This document shows positions 54,801 to 63,815 of a DNA stretch of 64,000 nucleotides, in pieces. The stretch lies in contig JBDGZZ010000002.1 in the NCBI GenBank assembly GCA_039588335.1, positions 5,478 to 69,477 of the forward strand, read 5' to 3'. Both the position numbers and the translations under genes were made by a program. Origin of the DNA: G020351775 sp039588335. Lineage in GTDB: Bacteria; Gemmatimonadota; Gemmatimonadetes; Gemmatimonadales; GWC2-71-9. The notes below the pieces were generated by a model that saw only the letters and a program-made list of their open reading frames with translations, searched no databases and had not been told where the DNA came from. Within the stretch, counting starts at the first letter, position 1; every line of letters begins with the position of its first letter.

Positions 54801-55354
54801 CACGGACGACTGCTACGTTGGGCACTTGGAGCGAACACCAGGTGAGCACTGCGGTCGTGGTGACGGCAGTAAAGCGGAGAATCAGCAGGAAGACGGGGTC
54901 GGAGTATGCCCGTCTCACCTTGGAAGACTTTCACGGGACGGCCGAGGCGTTAGTTTTTCCCGACACCTGGAGCAAGCTGTCAGACGTCATCGTACCCGAC
55001 GCGGCACTTCTAATGTCGGGTACGTACAGCACAAGAGATAGGGGAGAGGATCGTGCCCCGTTCATAGTGGAGGGGGCGCAACCGCTGGCCGAGTTGAGAG
55101 AGACGGGAGAGGTGGCGGTTGAGCTTGTATGGGTCCGAGAGCCAGAACCTACCCGTGACATCGCCAGGGGAGTCGCAGCATTATGTGCCGCACATCCAGG
55201 ACCTGCACCCATATACGTGGAGTGGAGCGACGGCAACGGTACCACTGCCCGTTTGCGTTCCCGCAACGTCAGGGTGCAACTTGACGACGAGCTATTGAGC
55301 GCCCTACGAGAACTCGTCGGGGTAGACAGCGTCCGGCTGGTGAAAGCGAGATAG
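51866..55354 (+). CDS. dnaE: DNA polymerase III alpha subunit
   Basis: Replicative polymerase, 1162 residues, cytosolic. PHP domain with HLHTHSEYSLLDGA at the start, catalytic aspartates in MPDIDVDFCFERR near 400, GFNKSHSVAYS near 760 and a C-terminal OB-fold region (RLTLEDFHGTAEALVFP). Standard DnaE1 length and order. Leads the dnaE-accA-ricT-metG set with 1-10 base gaps. Confidence 0.97.
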   Translation: MSFVHLHTHSEYSLLDGANRIPDLIERIKGLGMDSLAITDHGNLHAAWSFYEKARAADIRPILGFEAYVAFGSRHIREKPVEAPAQYSHLVLLARDRTGYKNLIKLSSIGYLEGYYRRPRIDREVLEQHNEGIIGLAACLSGEIALWLRRNNYEEARRSAQWLASTLGPGRFWLEVQDHGIPDEHIVRDGMFRLADDLGLPLVATNDAHYLEREDHEAHDCLLAIGTGKDLDDPNRFRFYGQESYIKSEQEMAQLFPDRPDVLENTQRVADTCEFDFEKRYFVPEFPRKDESKSENDLLVSLAIEGAAQRFGSPLTDKVQERLDYELDVITRLGYAGYFLIVQDFIKAAEERGIPVGPGRGSAAGSLVAFALGITNVDPLRFDLLFERFLNPERVSMPDIDVDFCFERRGEVIEYVRERYGRRSVGQIITFGTLKARAAVRDIARVLRVSPSETDKLAKLIPTGPAYSLSVAEAAAKVPELAQLKRENETIGRLVDLAQRVEGLSRHASVHAAGVVIAPGPLEDYVPVCTPPQRGNTAGGNGEESVITQFDMIALEKIGMLKMDFLGLKTLTVIHDATEMIRERHGVEIDFDSIDLDDPEVYKLLRSGRVAGVFQFESPLGTDMLHQLRADRFNDLVATNALVRPGPLDSGMHQVYIRRKRGLEEVRYALPDLQEVLEPTYGVILYQEQVMRIANVLAGFSLAEADVLRKAVGKKDAELIGTELKRFVDRCVERGHDPRIVEDIAAQIQTFGRYGFNKSHSVAYSIISFQTAWLKAHYPSEFMAALLSSEIGDTDKVVTYINEARELGIEVLPPSVNESGLKFTVTGKQQMRFGLGAIRHVGRSAIESIIAAREREGAYETLTDFCERVDLRLCNKRVIESLIAAGALDQMGGHRAQLTSALDFSLSEAQLRQAERDAGQVSLFGEASDTQPASTSDTLPDVATWPEAERLAKEKEVIGFFISGHPLERFREEVMLFSSRTTATLGTWSEHQVSTAVVVTAVKRRISRKTGSEYARLTLEDFHGTAEALVFPDTWSKLSDVIVPDAALLMSGTYSTRDRGEDRAPFIVEGAQPLAELRETGEVAVELVWVREPEPTRDIARGVAALCAAHPGPAPIYVEWSDGNGTTARLRSRNVRVQLDDELLSALRELVGVDSVRLVKAR

Positions 55355-55363
55355 GCAACCACA

Positions 55364-56329
55364 GTGGCATCAACCGCATTCAACGCCGAGTTCGAGAAGC
55401 CGATCGCTGAGTTGGAGCGTCAGATCGCGCACCTGAAACGCCTCGCCGTAGACCGTCAGCTAGACGTACAGGAGGAGATCGAACCGCTCGAAGCGAAGCT
55501 CGCCGAACTCCGGCGCGACATATACAAGCGCCTAACGCCGATGGAGCGCGTACAGGTAGCACGGCACCCAGGACGCCCTTATACGATGGACTACATCGAT
55601 TCGGTCTTCACCAATTTCGTAGAACTCAAAGGTGACAGGCTGTATCGAGACGATCCGGCAATCGTTGGAGGCTGGGCGCGGCTACGCGACCGACCCGTGA
55701 TGGTCATCGGGCAGCAGAAGGGTCGTGACACGAAGGACAACTTGAAGCGGAATTTCGGAATGCCGCATCCCGAAGGATATCGCAAGGCCCTGCGGCTGAT
55801 GCTAATGGCCGAGCGATTCGGAGCACCGATCATAACACTGATCGACACACCCGGTGCGTACCCCGGGCTGGGCGCGGAGGAACGGGGACAGGCGGAAGCG
55901 ATTGCGCGGAATCTCGAAGAAATGGCTGCGCTCAGAACACCCCTCGTCGCGGTCGTCATCGGGGAGGGCGGTTCGGGTGGCGCGCTGGCCCTGGGCCTGG
56001 CCGACAGGGTCCTGATGTTGGAGCACGCCATTTACTCGGTAATCTCACCGGAGGGGTGCGCGGCAATCCTGTGGAAGGACGCGGCTCAGAAGGAGCGGGC
56101 CGCAGAGTCCCTCAAGCTCACCAGTAAAGACCTATTTCGTCTCGGTCTCATCGACGAAATCGTTCCCGAGCCGGCAGGCGGTGCTCACGCGGACCCCGAC
56201 CAGGCAATCGCCACTCTCGAGAAGGTCCTCGCAAAGAACGTGGCCGACTTGGCAAAGGTAGACCCGGACCAGCTGCGGGACCTCCGCATCGAAAAATACG
56301 TCAAGATGGGCAACTTCGAAGAGGGTTGA
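55364..56329 (+). CDS. accA: Acetyl-CoA carboxylase carboxyltransferase alpha subunit
   Basis: 321 residues. N-terminal helical region (AELERQIAHLKRLAVDRQLD), then the transferase core with GRPYTMDYI, TPGAYPGLGAEERGQAEAIA, GEGGSGGALALGLADRVLM and SPEGCAAILWKD. Transfers carboxyl from biotin to acetyl-CoA with AccD (not in the window). GTG start nine bases after the dnaE stop. Confidence 0.96.
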   Translation: MASTAFNAEFEKPIAELERQIAHLKRLAVDRQLDVQEEIEPLEAKLAELRRDIYKRLTPMERVQVARHPGRPYTMDYIDSVFTNFVELKGDRLYRDDPAIVGGWARLRDRPVMVIGQQKGRDTKDNLKRNFGMPHPEGYRKALRLMLMAERFGAPIITLIDTPGAYPGLGAEERGQAEAIARNLEEMAALRTPLVAVVIGEGGSGGALALGLADRVLMLEHAIYSVISPEGCAAILWKDAAQKERAAESLKLTSKDLFRLGLIDEIVPEPAGGAHADPDQAIATLEKVLAKNVADLAKVDPDQLRDLRIEKYVKMGNFEEG

Positions 56330-56330
56330 C

Positions 56331-57395
56331 TTGGCCGACCTGATCGAAGTCCGGTTCAAAGGCAACCGTAAGGACTTCTTCTGCTGGGAAAGTCAGTCGG
56401 ACCTGGCAGTTGGAAACGCGGTTGTTGTAGAGGTCGACCGGGGACGCGACCTCGGACACGTGTCCGCGATTGGTGACGTGGCCGAACGCAAGTGCGGCGT
56501 CGGCTGCGAGGGGTGTGATCTAGCGAAGCCGAAGGATCCTCATGGTAAGGTCTTGCGCAAGGCCAGCCCCGAAGACACACACCTGATCGACGAGTTGCGC
56601 AAAGCGGAAGAAGACGTACGCCGCACCGTGATCGAGCGTGTGCAAGCACACAGTCTGGTCATGAAAGTGTCAGATGCCGAGTGGCAGTGGGATCGCAAGA
56701 AACTCACCGTCTACTTCACTGCAGAAAAGCGGGTGGATTTCCGTGCGCTGGTACGCGACCTGGCGAGCCTGTTTCGCACGCGGATCGAGCTGAGACAGAT
56801 CGGCACGCGGGATGAAGCGAAACGACTCGACGGAATCGGCCGCTGCGGGAGACAATATTGCTGTTCTGCATGGCTGCCCGAGTTGAAGCCTGTCAGCCTC
56901 TCGCTCGCGAAGGACCAACGGTTGTCCCTCAACCCTTCGCAGATCTCGGGTGGTTGCGGCCGGCTCCTATGCTGCCTGCGGTATGAGCACGATTTCTACG
57001 TGAGCAGCCGCAAGCGGTTTCCCAAGGAAGGAAGAACGATCCACACGTTGGTGGGAGCGGAGACGGTGCTGGCGGTGGACATATTCCGCGAGCGGGTCCT
57101 GTTACGGTCCGGTGACGGAACGGTGCGCGCGGTCGTCCTTGCCGAATTGAAGGAAGACGTGGAGAGGGCGGAGGTGACGCCCGAGAAGCCGGAGCCGAAA
57201 CCGCCCTCAGCGCTCGTTACCTTCGACGAGGGGGAGACTACAACGATCACCGCTGAGGATGCGGCGGATGCAGTCACCCCACGCAAACGGCGCAGGAGAA
57301 AGCGTCGCGGGCGAAGGCGTGGTCGGGGGACGGGGCCAGACGAGCCCAACAGAAACGACGGGGCGGAAGGAAAGACAGATAACAAGGGTGGCTGA
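56331..57395 (+). CDS. ricT: PSP1-domain protein, RicT/YaaT-like
   Basis: 354 residues. PSP1 core with CGVGCEGC near 55, RVDFRALVRDLASLFRTRIE, CGRQYCCSAWLPEL and GGCGRLLCCLRYE: the cysteine set matches RicT, which with RicA/RicF carries Fe-S clusters and affects RNase Y. The C-terminal 100 residues are a variable linker ending in a very basic RKRRRRKRRGRRRGRG tail, suggesting nucleic acid binding. TTG start at 56331 with GAGGG upstream. Overlaps metG by eight bases. Confidence 0.88.
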   Translation: MADLIEVRFKGNRKDFFCWESQSDLAVGNAVVVEVDRGRDLGHVSAIGDVAERKCGVGCEGCDLAKPKDPHGKVLRKASPEDTHLIDELRKAEEDVRRTVIERVQAHSLVMKVSDAEWQWDRKKLTVYFTAEKRVDFRALVRDLASLFRTRIELRQIGTRDEAKRLDGIGRCGRQYCCSAWLPELKPVSLSLAKDQRLSLNPSQISGGCGRLLCCLRYEHDFYVSSRKRFPKEGRTIHTLVGAETVLAVDIFRERVLLRSGDGTVRAVVLAELKEDVERAEVTPEKPEPKPPSALVTFDEGETTTITAEDAADAVTPRKRRRRKRRGRRRGRGTGPDEPNRNDGAEGKTDNKGG

Positions 57396-58911
57396 CAAGT
57401 TCTACATCACCACCGCGATCGATTACTCGAACGGCGAACCGCATCTAGGGCACGCATTCGAGAAGATCGGGGCAGATTGCATAGCGCGCTACCGCCGGCT
57501 CCGTGGGCAGAAGGTCTTCTTCGTAATCGGCATGGACGAGCATGGCCAGAAGGTGGCCCAGACTGCCGAGGAGCAGGGCGTCGACCCGCAGGACTGGGTG
57601 GACGGTCTCGCCGCGAAGTTTGAAGCCGCCTGGCGGGAACTGGACATCAGCAATACCGATTTCATCCGCACTACCGAGGAACGGCACAAGCGAACCGTCA
57701 ACGAGCTGTGGCAGCGAATTCAAGCTGCCGGGTACGTGGACAAGGGCACCTATAGCGGCTTCTACTGCGTAGGGTGTGAGGCTTTCAAGCTCGAGAAGGA
57801 CCTGGAAGACGGGAAGTGCCCCCAGCACCCGACGCGTGAAGTCAAATGGGTGGAGGAGCCCAATCTGTTCTTCAAAGCGGGTGCGTTCCGCGATTATCTG
57901 CTGCAGCTGTATGAATCGCGCCCCGAAGCGTCGGACTTCGTCCGCCCCAAGGCGAAGCTCAACGAAGTGCGCAACGTGGTAGCTGAATGGGACCACGAGT
58001 ACGCCATGTCAGCTAGCAGGGCCAGCGTGCGCTGGGGCATCCCCTGGCCCGGAGACGCCTCGCACACAGTCTACGTCTGGTTCGAGGCACTCATCAACTA
58101 CCTGTCGGCAACGGGTTTCCCCGACGACGGCTTCGAGGAGATCTGGCCCGCCGACCTGCACGTAATCGGGCCGGATATTTTGCGGTTCCATGCGGCTTTC
58201 TGGCCTGCCATGCTCAAGGCGGCCGGTTTGGCCGTTCCCGGCGGGGTGTGGTGCCATGGGTGGGTAAAGACATCAGATTCTCGCTTCTCCAAGAGCGCTG
58301 GCGTCACGATCACCCTGCGCGAGGCAATCGATCGACACGGTTCCGATGCGCTGCGCTACTTCCTGCTCCGAGAGGTGCCGTGGGATGCCGATGGTAACTT
58401 CACTTGGGCCCGCTTTGACGCGAGGTACACGTCCGAACTGGCCGACGGTTACGGCAATCTCGCTAGCCGCATCCTCGCAATGATCACACGTTATCTGGAA
58501 GGTGTGGTACCGGAAGGCAAGGCGGAGACCGAACTCGACCGGGCGGGTGTGGACGCATTGGCCGAATACCAGTCTGCCATGGACGCTCACTTGCTTCACG
58601 AAGGCGGCAACGCTGCATGGCGCTTGGTAGCGCGGGCCAACCAGTTCGTGGAAGAGAGTGCACCCTGGACCCTGGCAAAGGCACAGAAGACCGAACAGCT
58701 TCGGACCGTCATGGCCGCGTTGGCCCGCGCGCTCAATCGCATCACGGTAATGGCCTCTCCCTTTGTACCTGGGAAGGCCCAGGCGGTCTGGCAAGCCCTC
58801 GGAAACACCGATGACGTGTCGCTGCAATCGTGGCAGGACCTCGAATCACCAAAGGTTGCCGGTCGTTCGGTGACCAAGCTTGCCCCGCTGTTTCCCAAAC
58901 CCCAGGTCTGA
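57388..58911 (+). CDS. metG: Methionyl-tRNA synthetase
   Basis: 507 residues. HIGH-type motif in GEPHLGHA, zinc knuckle CVGC ... CPQH, and the class I KMSKS site read as RFSKS in SDSRFSKSAGV. The C-terminal dimerisation/tRNA-binding Trbp111 domain is absent, as in shorter MetRS types. The GTG at 57388 places FYITTAIDY at the N-terminus; the longer frame to 57259 is the ricT overlap. Confidence 0.95.
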   Translation: MADKFYITTAIDYSNGEPHLGHAFEKIGADCIARYRRLRGQKVFFVIGMDEHGQKVAQTAEEQGVDPQDWVDGLAAKFEAAWRELDISNTDFIRTTEERHKRTVNELWQRIQAAGYVDKGTYSGFYCVGCEAFKLEKDLEDGKCPQHPTREVKWVEEPNLFFKAGAFRDYLLQLYESRPEASDFVRPKAKLNEVRNVVAEWDHEYAMSASRASVRWGIPWPGDASHTVYVWFEALINYLSATGFPDDGFEEIWPADLHVIGPDILRFHAAFWPAMLKAAGLAVPGGVWCHGWVKTSDSRFSKSAGVTITLREAIDRHGSDALRYFLLREVPWDADGNFTWARFDARYTSELADGYGNLASRILAMITRYLEGVVPEGKAETELDRAGVDALAEYQSAMDAHLLHEGGNAAWRLVARANQFVEESAPWTLAKAQKTEQLRTVMAALARALNRITVMASPFVPGKAQAVWQALGNTDDVSLQSWQDLESPKVAGRSVTKLAPLFPKPQV

Positions 58912-58970
58912 TCACGTAAGTAAGTACCACACAGCAGCTTACAGCCCCTAGAACAGGTTTCACCACCACC

Positions 58971-59000
58971 TTGACACGGTTCGAACACGGGGTCTAATTT
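58971..59000 (+). promoter_or_regulatory. Sigma-70-type promoter for the M23 peptidase
   Basis: TTGACA at 58971-58976, 18-base spacer, TAATTT at 58995-59000. It lies in a 263-base gap between metG and the peptidase gene, leaving about 165 bases of leader in which I see nothing further. Confidence 0.6.
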
Positions 59001-59174
59001 CCACCCGTTCTTTACCCCGGCTTGAGTCGTCGGGGGCCCTGAGGGTGCCGTCCCGTGCGGCCATAGTCTTTGTGAGGAACGTCACTGAGTCGACCCTCGA
59101 TTTGGATATAGGTTCGCATGGCTTTGTGAATACCGCTGCTGCATGACCACAGCGCGGGAAAGGGATCCCTTTCG

Positions 59175-60104
59175 ATGACACGTCGGCGTTGGACAATTGT
59201 GATCGTACCGCCCGGAGCACGGGAGTCCAGGAACATGGGCATCTCCCCGCTCGGGATTCGAATTATGATCGGTGCGGCGGTCCTGATAGTTCTGACTGTC
59301 CTGGGGGTCGGATACGCGGCGGTAACCAAGGCCGTCGCTCTATCCAAGCTCGACCGGCTGGAGCGCCGCAACGACGTGCTCGCCGAAGAGCTTGCCAAGT
59401 CACGAGACATAGTAGCCTCCATTAGCACCTCCATCGACTCCATCACTAGACAAGATTCCATGGTACGGGTTCTGGCCGGCCTCGAGCCGGTAGACCCCGG
59501 GGTACAGCAGGCAGGTATCGGTGGTCCGGCCGGTGCGTGGACTGAGCGGGAGCAGATCCTCTCGGAGGGTCCGGAAGGCCAGGAAGCACTTCAAATGATG
59601 GAGAATCTGGACGCCCTCATGAGGCGCGCCAGCATGCTGGAGACATCATTCAACACTGCTAAGGACAGCCTGGATGCAAACATCAAGGCTTTGACCCACT
59701 ATCCATCGATTCTCCCGGCAAAGGGTTGGAGGACGAGCGACTGGTCAGTGCAGCGGATGCACCCGATCTTCCACCAAGAACTGCCCCATCCCGGAATCGA
59801 CGTAGCCGCGCCGACGGGCACGCCCATATTCGCGGCTGCCAACGGTACGGTCACCGCGGTCTACAACAACGGTGGCTACGGTCTCATGGTCATCGTCAAC
59901 CACGGCAGAGGATTGGTGACCCGGTATGCTCACTGCTCCAAGGCCACCGTGAAAAAGGGACAGGCGGTCACGCGCGGCGAGAAGATCGCAGAAGTCGGAA
60001 GGAGCGGCATCGCGACGGCTCCACACCTCCACTACGAGGTACTGGAGTACGGCAAGGCGGTAGATCCAAAAAAGTACATTTTGCCAAAAGCGATCATAGA
60101 CTAG
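59175..60104 (+). CDS. M23-family peptidoglycan endopeptidase, membrane-anchored
   Basis: 309 residues. One N-terminal membrane helix (IMIGAAVLIVLTVLGVGYAA), a coiled-coil segment (LDRLERRNDVLAEELAKS) and a C-terminal LytM/M23 domain with HPIFHQELPHPGIDVAAPTG (H-x3-D), GYGLMVIVNHG and HLHYEV. Cuts peptide crossbridges, or is an EnvC-like activator. ATG 59175. Followed by a strong terminator. Confidence 0.92.
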   Translation: MTRRRWTIVIVPPGARESRNMGISPLGIRIMIGAAVLIVLTVLGVGYAAVTKAVALSKLDRLERRNDVLAEELAKSRDIVASISTSIDSITRQDSMVRVLAGLEPVDPGVQQAGIGGPAGAWTEREQILSEGPEGQEALQMMENLDALMRRASMLETSFNTAKDSLDANIKALTHYPSILPAKGWRTSDWSVQRMHPIFHQELPHPGIDVAAPTGTPIFAAANGTVTAVYNNGGYGLMVIVNHGRGLVTRYAHCSKATVKKGQAVTRGEKIAEVGRSGIATAPHLHYEVLEYGKAVDPKKYILPKAIID

Positions 60105-60131
60105 TCCTGACAATCACATCAGTGAACGTAA

Positions 60132-60162
60132 CCCCGGAACCGCAGATTTCCGGGGTTTTTTT
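60132..60162 (+). terminator. Intrinsic terminator after the M23 peptidase gene
   Basis: CCCCGGAA/TTCCGGGG 8-bp stem with an 8-base loop, then seven T (60156-60162). Confidence 0.9.
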
Positions 60163-60279
60163 ATTGGGTTGGATAGGCAGAGGGGCGGTCTCGTGCGGCC
60201 GAACAGGGGCGAGAATCCCAGTATGCGGCTACCTTTCGAGGCGTTTGGCACTTCATTAACAACCATGCTCAGCAATGCA

Positions 60280-61041
60280 ATGAATCGCTCACACTGCACC
60301 GCCCTGGCGGCAGCCATGGCCTTGGCCGCATGTTCGGCTCCGGAACCCCATCTGGAGTTCCACGCTTCTATCCATGAGGGAGAGGTGTTAGCCGGTTTGG
60401 AGATATGGGCATTGCCGTTCGATCCCGACCGGCTGCTCGATTCACTGGCTCGCGCGAGCGGTTCTCCCAGACCCGAGTTTCCCGAACTCGAGGAGGAGAT
60501 GTCCTCTTACCTGCGTCCGGACCAGGATGCTCTACTCGATATCGGCACGAGTTGGCGTGCGACTCAGGACAGCGTCCGGCGCCTGGCGGATTCACTCAAC
60601 CAGGAATCGCCCCGATCCCCCGGCTATGCGGCGGCGTACGAGCGCCTGCGGCAGCAGTACCAGCGACTCGCGCAGCGAGCTGTGGAACGGGATGCTGCAT
60701 TCAGAGAACAGGTCGGTGACGATCGCGAGCTGGCGACGCGAGCCACAGCTGCGGCAGACTCACTGCGGGCTTGGGAGCGTATAGCGTACGCCGATTTCGC
60801 TGACCTGGCCGACACGGCGGTGGCAAGGGCAGGCCGAGAGCCTATGCTGGTAGTAACAGACAGTGACGGGAAAGCAGAGCTGGTCCTGGAAGCAGGCGCC
60901 TGGTGGTTGATAGCAAAACAGCGCGAAGGTGAGAACCCGTTCAGAGAGCGCTACTGGAATGTGCCGCTGGTAATGAGTGCAGTTGGCCCCCGGGTGGCAC
61001 CGCTCTACTCGGGAAACTCCGTGACGCGCTGGCGACATTAG
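60280..61041 (+). CDS. Lipoprotein of unknown function with coiled-coil region
   Basis: About 253 residues. MNRSHCTALAAAMALAAC gives a lipobox LAAC. It then has IHEGEVLAGLEIWALPFDPD, a long charged helical stretch (about 90-185, YERLRQQYQRLAQRAVERD) and a C-terminal beta part (VVTDSDGKAELVLEAGAWWL) of a carboxypeptidase-regulatory-like type. The start may instead be ATG 60265 or 60223; none has a clear ribosome site. Nine bases before the DsbA-like gene. Confidence 0.65.
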   Translation: MNRSHCTALAAAMALAACSAPEPHLEFHASIHEGEVLAGLEIWALPFDPDRLLDSLARASGSPRPEFPELEEEMSSYLRPDQDALLDIGTSWRATQDSVRRLADSLNQESPRSPGYAAAYERLRQQYQRLAQRAVERDAAFREQVGDDRELATRATAAADSLRAWERIAYADFADLADTAVARAGREPMLVVTDSDGKAELVLEAGAWWLIAKQREGENPFRERYWNVPLVMSAVGPRVAPLYSGNSVTRWRH

Positions 61042-61050
61042 AGAGGCGAC

Positions 61051-61749
61051 GTGAACAGAACCACTCTCACACCGGCCATACTGGTCGTGGCTCTTGTCGG
61101 TACCGGCACGGGCATGTCAGTGACGTTCCGGTCGGCGGGCAAATCCGTTGACTCCGTGCCGGACCACGCCGCAACACACGTTGGACAGCAACAGCCAGAC
61201 CCATTGATCGAGCAGCGGACCAAGGGTGACTCGCAGGCCCCGCTAACGATCTACGAGGTGAGTGATTTCCAGTGTCCGTATTGCAGAGATTTCGCTATCG
61301 AGATCTTGCCCGACATCGACCGGGAGTACATCCAGACAGGAAAGGCCCGACTGGTCTTTGTAAACCTCCCCCTGGTGCAAATCCACGCCAACGCAGCCGC
61401 AGCCCATGAGTTCGCTATGTGTGCGGCCAAGCAGGACCGCTTCTGGCCGATCCACGATCTGCTGTTTCTCACCCAAGCAAACTGGTCCCACTCTGCTGAG
61501 CCAAGCGATTTCCTAATGACCCTGGCGGACTCGGCTCAGCTGAACAGCGACTCACTGACAGCCTGCATCGAGACCGGTGCTGTGCGTTGGCTGGTGGAAC
61601 AGGAGGCGGTCGCCGTGGCGCAACGGGGGGTAAGGAGCACCCCGTCTTTCATCGTGGAAGGGCTTCTCATCGGAGGGGCGCAACCGATGGACGTCTGGCG
61701 GCCGATTCTGGATTCGCTGTTCACCGCCAAGAGCGGAGACGGATCCTAA
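61051..61749 (+). CDS. DsbA-like thioredoxin-fold disulfide oxidoreductase
   Basis: 232 residues. Hydrophobic N-terminal segment (LTPAILVVALVGTGTGM) for export, then a thioredoxin fold with active site FQCPYCRDF near 75 and cis-Pro STPSFIV near 195, with a helical insertion between. Member of the DsbA/DSBA-like thioredoxin_4 group acting in the periplasm; oxidase or isomerase direction cannot be told. GTG start. The stop overlaps the convergent CPBP gene by four bases. Confidence 0.88.
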   Translation: MNRTTLTPAILVVALVGTGTGMSVTFRSAGKSVDSVPDHAATHVGQQQPDPLIEQRTKGDSQAPLTIYEVSDFQCPYCRDFAIEILPDIDREYIQTGKARLVFVNLPLVQIHANAAAAHEFAMCAAKQDRFWPIHDLLFLTQANWSHSAEPSDFLMTLADSAQLNSDSLTACIETGAVRWLVEQEAVAVAQRGVRSTPSFIVEGLLIGGAQPMDVWRPILDSLFTAKSGDGS

Positions 61750-62495
61750 GCACTCCCCAAGAGAGTTACCCAAACGTCGTACAGCGCGTGAGTCCAGGCC
61801 ACGATTCCGAAACCACGTGCGACGTAAAGCCCACTGAGTAGTAGCCCCGCAATGAACCGGAACGTGAAAGACGGCAGCGTGAGCTGATCTCCCAACGGGC
61901 CTATATAGTGAAAGCCGCTGAAGATGAGCGCACTCCCTACCACCCCGACCCCTATGGCAACCGGCCTGTGCCAACCCAGCTTGAGTCCGACCGTCATCAA
62001 CGCCCAAACCAGGAGTACCCGGAACAGCAGTTCCTCGTAAAGTCCGGCACCAAGCGAGATCACGAGCTGCGTGCTGAGAGTGATCTCCCTCGCTCCGACC
62101 GGCTGCGCTCCTTGAACCGTGTAGAGCGGTCCGGACAGGAGCAGCGCTGTGAGGGCCGATACCACGCCTCCTAGCAAGATGGCATAGACGATGCTCTCGC
62201 CGAACATCCAGGCGAACATGCGTGGGTTGAGTTTGCCCGGGTGTTTGCGATGGTCACGCCAGACAATCCACACACCCAACAGGAACAACAGCAGCCCAAA
62301 CGCAAATACTCCAGTGCGTCCTCCGAGCGCAACGAATAGAGTCTTGAGCAGGACGTCTGCCCCGTTTCTCACTCCGGCGAATGCCGATCCCGAGATCGCC
62401 GCTGCCAACGCCTCGTACAGCAGCCAAAGGGGTAGCGCAAACAGAACGCTGTAGCGGGGTTGGCGACTCGATTTCCAGTATTCTCGTGGCGACAT
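61746..62495 (-). CDS. CPBP-family intramembrane metalloprotease
   Basis: 249 residues from ATG 62495, with about seven membrane helices. Motifs of the CAAX/Abi family: GLYEELLFRVLL (EExxxR), SALIFSGFHYIGPLG (FxxxH) and AWTHALYD (HxxxD/N). Substrate unknown. The start codon lies within 10-30 bases of the kdtA start on the opposite strand, so the two 5' ends overlap or nearly touch. Confidence 0.9.
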   Translation of the reverse strand: MSPREYWKSSRQPRYSVLFALPLWLLYEALAAAISGSAFAGVRNGADVLLKTLFVALGGRTGVFAFGLLLFLLGVWIVWRDHRKHPGKLNPRMFAWMFGESIVYAILLGGVVSALTALLLSGPLYTVQGAQPVGAREITLSTQLVISLGAGLYEELLFRVLLVWALMTVGLKLGWHRPVAIGVGVVGSALIFSGFHYIGPLGDQLTLPSFTFRFIAGLLLSGLYVARGFGIVAWTHALYDVWVTLLGSA

Positions 62496-62521
62496 GGCTT
62501 GGAACCTATCACATTGGCTGT

Positions 62522-63787
62522 GTGCCCGTACCAGGATACCGTCTCGCCGCGTGGCTGACCAACCGTCTTCCACTGGGAAGCGGGCCGTTGGCCCAGAGCA
62601 TCGCCGGCCGGCGTGAAGCAGTGGCTCGGTGGCTCAACTGGGCCTCAAGACAGCGTACGGACGGACCTCTGGTTTGGGTTCATGCCGCCTCAGTGGGGGA
62701 AAGCTTGGCTGCCGAACCGATCGTCACGCGGCTGCGGGCAGCCATCCCGGCCTTTCAGATCGTCCTCACGCACTCTTCTCCGTCGGTGGTGGCCTGGCCG
62801 GGATCGTTCGGTGCGGACGCGGTGGGCTTCGTGCCACCTGATGAGCCCGATACTATCGGTGCGGTCATGGAGGCCTTGAGGCCCTCGCTGTTGCTATTCT
62901 CACGCGGCGACCTGTGGCCCGAACTCGTAAACCAGGCTCTAAAGCGTGGCCTTCCGATGGCCGTCTCCGGAGCAACGGTGCGCCCATCGAGCATGCGGCT
63001 GCGCCAGCCTATGCGAACACTATTGCGACACCTTTACGATAGCATCTCGTGGGTTGGCGCCGTATCACAACAGGATGGCGACCGCTGGCTCAGGCTAGGA
63101 ACAGGACATACGGAGGTGACCATCACCGGCGATCCACGGCATGACCAGATTATCGAACGCCTACCCAACCTCGAGCCGCTGGCACCGCTTCTGGCCTGGG
63201 GTCGGGAGAGAATCGTCCTCGTTGCCGGAAGCACACACGAGCAGGATGAAGCGGTCTTGCTTCAGGCACTGGCATTGGTGCGTGAAGCGGTCCCATCCTC
63301 CGGGCTGGTCCTGGTCCCGCACGACCCTCCCGGGCCGCCCAGAGTGGACAGCATCTCGCAACAAGCCCGACGATCCGGCGTCACCGTATCCCACTGGACT
63401 GGTGGATCCATAGAACCCGACTCGCTCTGCGTGGTGGTGTCGATGCTTGGAATCCTGGCCGATGTGTATGCATGTGGTGACTTGGCCTACGTGGGCGGCG
63501 GGTTTCGGCCAGGGCGGCTCCATTCCACGGCGGAGCCCGCTGTGTACGGAATACCACTGATAGTGGGCCCTGAGCGCCCAGAGACGGCCGATGCTGCCTT
63601 GTTGCTCGAGATGGGTGCTGCGGTCAGCCTGCCAGACGAATCGCCCGTTGACGGCTGCGCTGAAGCGTGGCTGCGCTGGGTAAGGGACGAACGACTGAGG
63701 GTAACCGCTGGTCTGGCTGGTCGCTCTCAACTGAAGCAAAGCGCCTCACGGGCCACCGTGAGCGCCCTACTACCGTTGATAGGCTAG
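62522..63787 (+). CDS. kdtA: 3-deoxy-D-manno-octulosonic acid transferase
   Basis: Adds Kdo to lipid A precursor at the inner membrane, implying lipopolysaccharide. About 421 residues. Seen: the catalytic Glu in VHAASVGESLAAEP near 60, FSRGDLWPELVNQAL, TGDPRHDQ, the GSTHEQDEAVLL segment and YVGGGFRPGRLHSTAEPAVYG. Usual E. coli length is 425. GTG 62486 is an alternative start; either would place the initiation region against the CPBP gene. Confidence 0.92.
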   Translation: MPVPGYRLAAWLTNRLPLGSGPLAQSIAGRREAVARWLNWASRQRTDGPLVWVHAASVGESLAAEPIVTRLRAAIPAFQIVLTHSSPSVVAWPGSFGADAVGFVPPDEPDTIGAVMEALRPSLLLFSRGDLWPELVNQALKRGLPMAVSGATVRPSSMRLRQPMRTLLRHLYDSISWVGAVSQQDGDRWLRLGTGHTEVTITGDPRHDQIIERLPNLEPLAPLLAWGRERIVLVAGSTHEQDEAVLLQALALVREAVPSSGLVLVPHDPPGPPRVDSISQQARRSGVTVSHWTGGSIEPDSLCVVVSMLGILADVYACGDLAYVGGGFRPGRLHSTAEPAVYGIPLIVGPERPETADAALLLEMGAAVSLPDESPVDGCAEAWLRWVRDERLRVTAGLAGRSQLKQSASRATVSALLPLIG

Positions 63788-63815
63788 CAAGCCGATCGAC
63801 CCACCGTTACCCAAA

